A stretch of 64,000 nt of DNA from positions 288,707,078 through 288,771,077 of the forward strand of contig NC_133660.1 of assembly GCF_037893015.1 (NCBI RefSeq), read 5' to 3'. The DNA is from Macrotis lagotis (Eukaryota > Chordata > Mammalia > Peramelemorphia > Peramelidae). Shown here in pieces: positions 60,361 to 64,000 of the stretch (the first letter of the stretch is position 1; every line of letters starts with the position of its first letter). Both the position numbers and the translations under genes were made by a program. The notes under the pieces were generated by a model, which searched no databases, was not told where the DNA came from, and saw nothing but the letters and a program-made list of their open reading frames with translations.

Positions 60361-62280
60361 GTGGTTCTCACCTCCTCCCTTCTTCCCCTCTATTGCAAAA
60401 AGTTCTTTGTACCTCTTAATGTTATGAGATTTACCCTATTCAGTCTCCTCCATCCTCCCATCTCTTTATTGTCCCCCTTTTTAAGGAACTATTGTTTTGA
60501 AATCTTTCTATTTGAGTCACAGAATGGCCATGAATGTCCATCACTTCTGGCTATTCTCTCAACTTGAATTACAATTATTGAGAGTCTTTCTCCCAGGTAA
60601 AGATATTTCCAATTTCATCTAATTGGATAACAGTTTCTTGAATAAATCATGTATGTCTATCTCTACTGGCTAATTAAATTCTCTATAATAGAGTTATAAT
60701 TCTCAAGACTTGTTAACAGTCTTTCTTCCAGGTAGGGATATAGCCAGTTTCATCTTATTTGATAACAGTTCCCCCCTGCCTTTTTAATTTTACCTTTTCA
60801 TGTGTCACTTGAGTATCCTGTTGGAAATCCAAATTTTCTATTAAGCTCTGGTCTTTTTGTCAGGAAAAGTTGGAAGTCTTCTATTTCATTAAATATCCAT
60901 CTATTGCCCTGGAAGGAAGGCTCAATTTTGCCAGATAATGGATTCTTGGCTTCATTCCAAGCTCCCTTGCTTTTTCAGAATATTGCATTCCAGACTCTTC
61001 AATCCCTTAATGTTGATGCTGCCTGTGTAATCCTTACTGTGGCTCCTTGGTATCCAAATGATTTCTTTTTGGCTGTTTGTAGAGTTTTCTTTTTTATTTT
61101 ATAGTTCTCGTATTTGGCTACAATATTCCTTGGTGTTTTCATTTTGGCATCCCTTTCTGGAGTGGATCAGTGTATTTTTTTCAATTACTATTTTGACCTC
61201 TGGTTCCATGATGTCAAGGCAGTTTTCCATCACTAAATCCTGTAATATTGATTCCAGGCTTTTTTTCCTTCGTCAATGTTTTCAGGAAAACCAATAATTT
61301 TTAGATTACCTTTTCTTGATCTATTCTAGAGGTCAGTGTTTTTGCTGATGAAATATTTAACATTTTCTTCTATTTTTTCAATTTTTTGGTACTGTTTAAC
61401 AAATTCTTGATGCCTCATGAAGTCATTCGTTTCCATAGACTCCATTTGTTTTTTTAGTGACAAATTTTCTTCATTTACCTTTTGTAACTTTTTCCAGTTA
61501 GTTAATTCTATTTTCATAAGACTTTTCCCTTTAGTTACTTGAGATTCTAAGAGAATTATTTTCTTTTTGCATTTGTCCAGTTGTATTTTTCAAGGACATG
61601 TTTTCTTGTTGCAAGATGTTAATTTTCTCTTGGTTTTCTTTTCCCAAACTTTCCAATTGATTTTTTAAACTCCTTCCTGATTTCTTCAAGGAAATCTTTC
61701 TGTGCTAGAGATCAAATCATATTTTCCTCAGGGGATCTATGTCTCTCTGAATTAAGGTCTTCTCCTAGGAATTTTTCTGTGTTCCATCCTTTTCATTGAC
61801 CTTTCTTCATTTTCCTAAGATCTTGTGTTGGTGGGGGGGTACTGGTTCACGGAAGTTTGGTGTTGGGATCCCTAGAGGCTTTACTCACTGAATGTAATAT
61901 CTCCAATTGGCCTGTAGGGTTGCTGGAGACTTTTTTATTGAATGTAATATCTCCTCCTGGCCAGTAGAGGGTACTAGAGGCTGACTCTTACCCTCCAGCA
62001 CTTCCTGTAAGCCCCTGACTGTCAGTCCCATGGCCACGCCCCCACTCTCTGGTAGTTTCTAGTCTGGCTCTTGCCCCTCCCCCTCTGTCTGTCAGCACTC
62101 CACACTCACCACACCCTTGATCCCTGAAGACAGACTTTGAGGTACCTGTTGTTTTTCTTGCTTCTATTTCTGGGTTTTGTCAATGGAACTTCCATTAAGA
62201 CTTTTTTTCGTATTGTTTATGAGGGGAGATCAGGAGACCTTAGCACAGGGCTTGACTTCTCTCCACCATCTTGGTATGAA
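60361..62280 (-). mobile_element. L1 5' region and ORF1, antisense
   Basis: On the minus strand it starts caagatggtggagag at about 62277, then a GC-richer 5' untranslated part (61800-62270) with a roughly 60-base near-tandem repeat (attgaatgtaatatctcc). ORF1 follows, with an open coiled-coil stretch at 61326-61517 (LTNWKKLQKVNEENLSLKKQ) and RNA-binding sequence to about 60800. Spacer begins at 60361-60780 and carries two copies of a segment with tttc(t/a)tcttat/atctaat and gataacagtt. It is better preserved than the other L1 ORF1 copies here. Confidence 0.7.
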
Positions 62281-62284
62281 GTCT

Positions 62285-63470
62285 GGGTTAAATATATCAT
62301 ATTAAATTTTAAAAGTTTTGCATTAATGAAATCAAAGCTGCAAAAATTAGAAGAAATGCAGAAAGCTAGGAAACAATCTTCAGAAACAGGAATTCTGATA
62401 AAGGACTCATATCTAAATTATATAGAGAATTGTATCAAATTATAAGGTCACAAGCCATTGCCCAATTGATAAATAGTGAAAGAATATGAAAAGGGAGTTT
62501 TCAGATGAAGAAATTAAAACTTTAATCATTTCAAAAATATTGATTAGAGAAATGACAAAACAACTATGAGGTACTGCTTCACACCCACTAGATTGACAAA
62601 GGTGATAAAAAGAAAAAATGATCAATGTTTAAGAGACTGTTGGCAGATTGGGATACGAATGCATTGTTGGTGAAGTTGTGAACTATTCCAACCATTCTGG
62701 AGAGCAGTATGGAAATATGCCCAAAGAGCAATAAAACTGATCATACCCTTTGACCCAGAAGTACCAATGCAATGCCAATGTTCAAAAGAAATCATGAAAA
62801 ATGAAAAAACCCCACATGTTCCAAAATGTTCCAAAATGTTCATAGCAGCCCTTTTTTTAGTGACAACTGGGAATTGAGGTGATGCGTATCTATTGGGGAA
62901 TAAGCTGAACAAGTTCTTGTAAATGAATATTAGAGTACTATTGTTCTTTAAGAAACAATGAATGATCAGTCACTAGAAAAGCATGGAAAGAATTACAGGA
63001 ATTGATGCTGAGCAAAGGAAGCAGAACCCAAGAGAACATTGTTCACATTAACAACAACAATGAGTTGATCAATCTTGACAGATGCAGCTTCTCTCAGGAG
63101 TTTAGAGATCTAGGACAACTGTGGGAGACCCATTATAGACAACGCCATCCTCATCCAGATGAAGAAAAACAAAACAAATTAAAAAATTATCACTTTTATA
63201 AAAAAAAAATTCTCTTATATTTTTCTTCCCTATCTGATGTTTTTTTCTTTTTCCTTAATCCTAATTTTTTATACAGAAAATGAATAATCTATAACATGTT
63301 TATCACAAATGTGTAAGTATAATATTCAGACTATTTGCTGCTGAGGGGAGGGGCTTGGGATGGGAGATTTTGGAACAAAGAAAATTATGTAACTTATAGA
63401 TGTGGATGAAATTGAAAAACTTTCATAACATGTAATTGAAAAATAAAATAAAATATCAATTGGATAAAAA
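62285..63470 (+). mobile_element. L1 3' end (ORF2 C-terminus and 3' untranslated)
   Basis: It reads through typical L1 3' wording: aaggactcatatctaaatta, tgcccaattgataaatagtg, attctggagagcagtatgg, actattgttctttaagaaac and agagatctaggacaactgtg, ending in an A-rich tail near 63470. 5'-truncated and joined head-to-head with the antisense L1 to its left. Confidence 0.8.
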
Positions 63471-63479
63471 AAGAAAAAA

Positions 63480-63848
63480 ATTGAAAATTTTTACACATTT
63501 TTTTGTGAAAGATGGGAGATAATCCTAGGGCTGCAAAACATTCAATGACTTCTGAAATGCTGCAAACTTAATTGGGGGAAAAATCAGACTAAGGAGACAA
63601 ATATATTAAAGAACAACAACAAAGAAACCAAACAATTTATCTTTGGGAAGAGGAACTTTGGCTATTCTTCATATTAATGTTGAGTGTAAGTGATCAAGGC
63701 AAATCATTTCCTTAAAGACATAAAGTATACTAATTTCTGATTGGAGACTATAACATACATGGTATTCATAGCCTGTCAACCATATGTTTGGAACTAAATA
63801 GATCTAGCCACTGTGTTGCCTTTCAGTGAGCATCCTAACAGACTCATA
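63480..63848 (-). repeat. Left end of a further unit, U7
   Basis: Matches 7087-7490 and 19730-20130: aaccaaacaatttatctttggg, aactaaatagatctagccac and catcctaacagactcat. A further receptor may lie beyond the window. Confidence 0.6.
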
Positions 63849-64000
63849 GGGGCAGCTCAGTATCACAGTGGCCAGACCACTGGTCTTGGAGTCAAGAATC
63901 CCTGAGTTCAAGTCCAGCCTGACTCTGCACATTTACTAGCTATCTGACCTTGGTCAAGTCTCTTAAGCCTTACTGCTCTGCATCCAGGGTGATCTGTGGT
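63849..64000 (+). mobile_element. SINE at the window end
   Basis: It opens with ggggcagctcagtatcacag, then ggtcttggagtcaagaatcc and ggtcaagtctcttaagcc. A diverged tRNA-like/CORE SINE, cut by the window edge. Confidence 0.8.

Overview
This window looks like nuclear DNA from a marsupial, probably an Australian lineage such as a dasyurid. There are no bacterial-style gene arrays. It is AT-rich, full of microsatellites, and carries many copies of a tRNA-like/CORE SINE in its Australian form (head ggggcggctaggtggcgcag, tail ending ccttgcaaaaa). L1 fragments beginning with a caagatgg-type 5' end are also common. The species call is inferred from repeat style only.

The genes are olfactory receptors of the OR14-like type. 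Four are intact, all on the minus strand: OR-A (9896-10879), OR-B (22624-23556), OR-C (36863-37825) and OR-D (51242-52174). A fifth copy (43569-44758) is on the plus strand and is a pseudogene broken by a SINE, frameshifts and a stop at the DRY motif. Two much older receptor relics (27655-28065 and 31205-31750) lie in a separate direct duplication, and a 75-bp receptor fragment sits at 48476-48550.

Each receptor lies in a copy of a long unit of about 5 to 7 kb with homologous non-coding flanks: U1 about 6480-14460, U2 about 19060-26400, U3 about 33650-39420, U4 (inverted) about 43190-46620, U5 about 49083-54520, U6 about 58330-60360 (receptor missing) and U7 from about 63480. Protein and flank similarity pair A with B and C with D. 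All five units that hold a receptor keep a splice acceptor exactly 56 nt before the ATG. The four intact ones also keep two candidate upstream splice donors, so the genes probably have non-coding 5' exons and one coding exon.

The DNA between units is retroelement debris: L1 copies in both orientations, with a long purine-rich spacer between ORF1 and ORF2; an ORF1-only (HAL1-like) element with a distinct 3' tail; a non-L1 LINE shared by U1 and U5; many SINEs, several with clear target-site duplications; and a complete solo LTR (34741-35300) with a 6-bp target duplication. The LTR is inserted only in U3. No tRNA, rRNA, CRISPR or other protein-coding gene was recognised. Exact unit and repeat edges are by-eye estimates.
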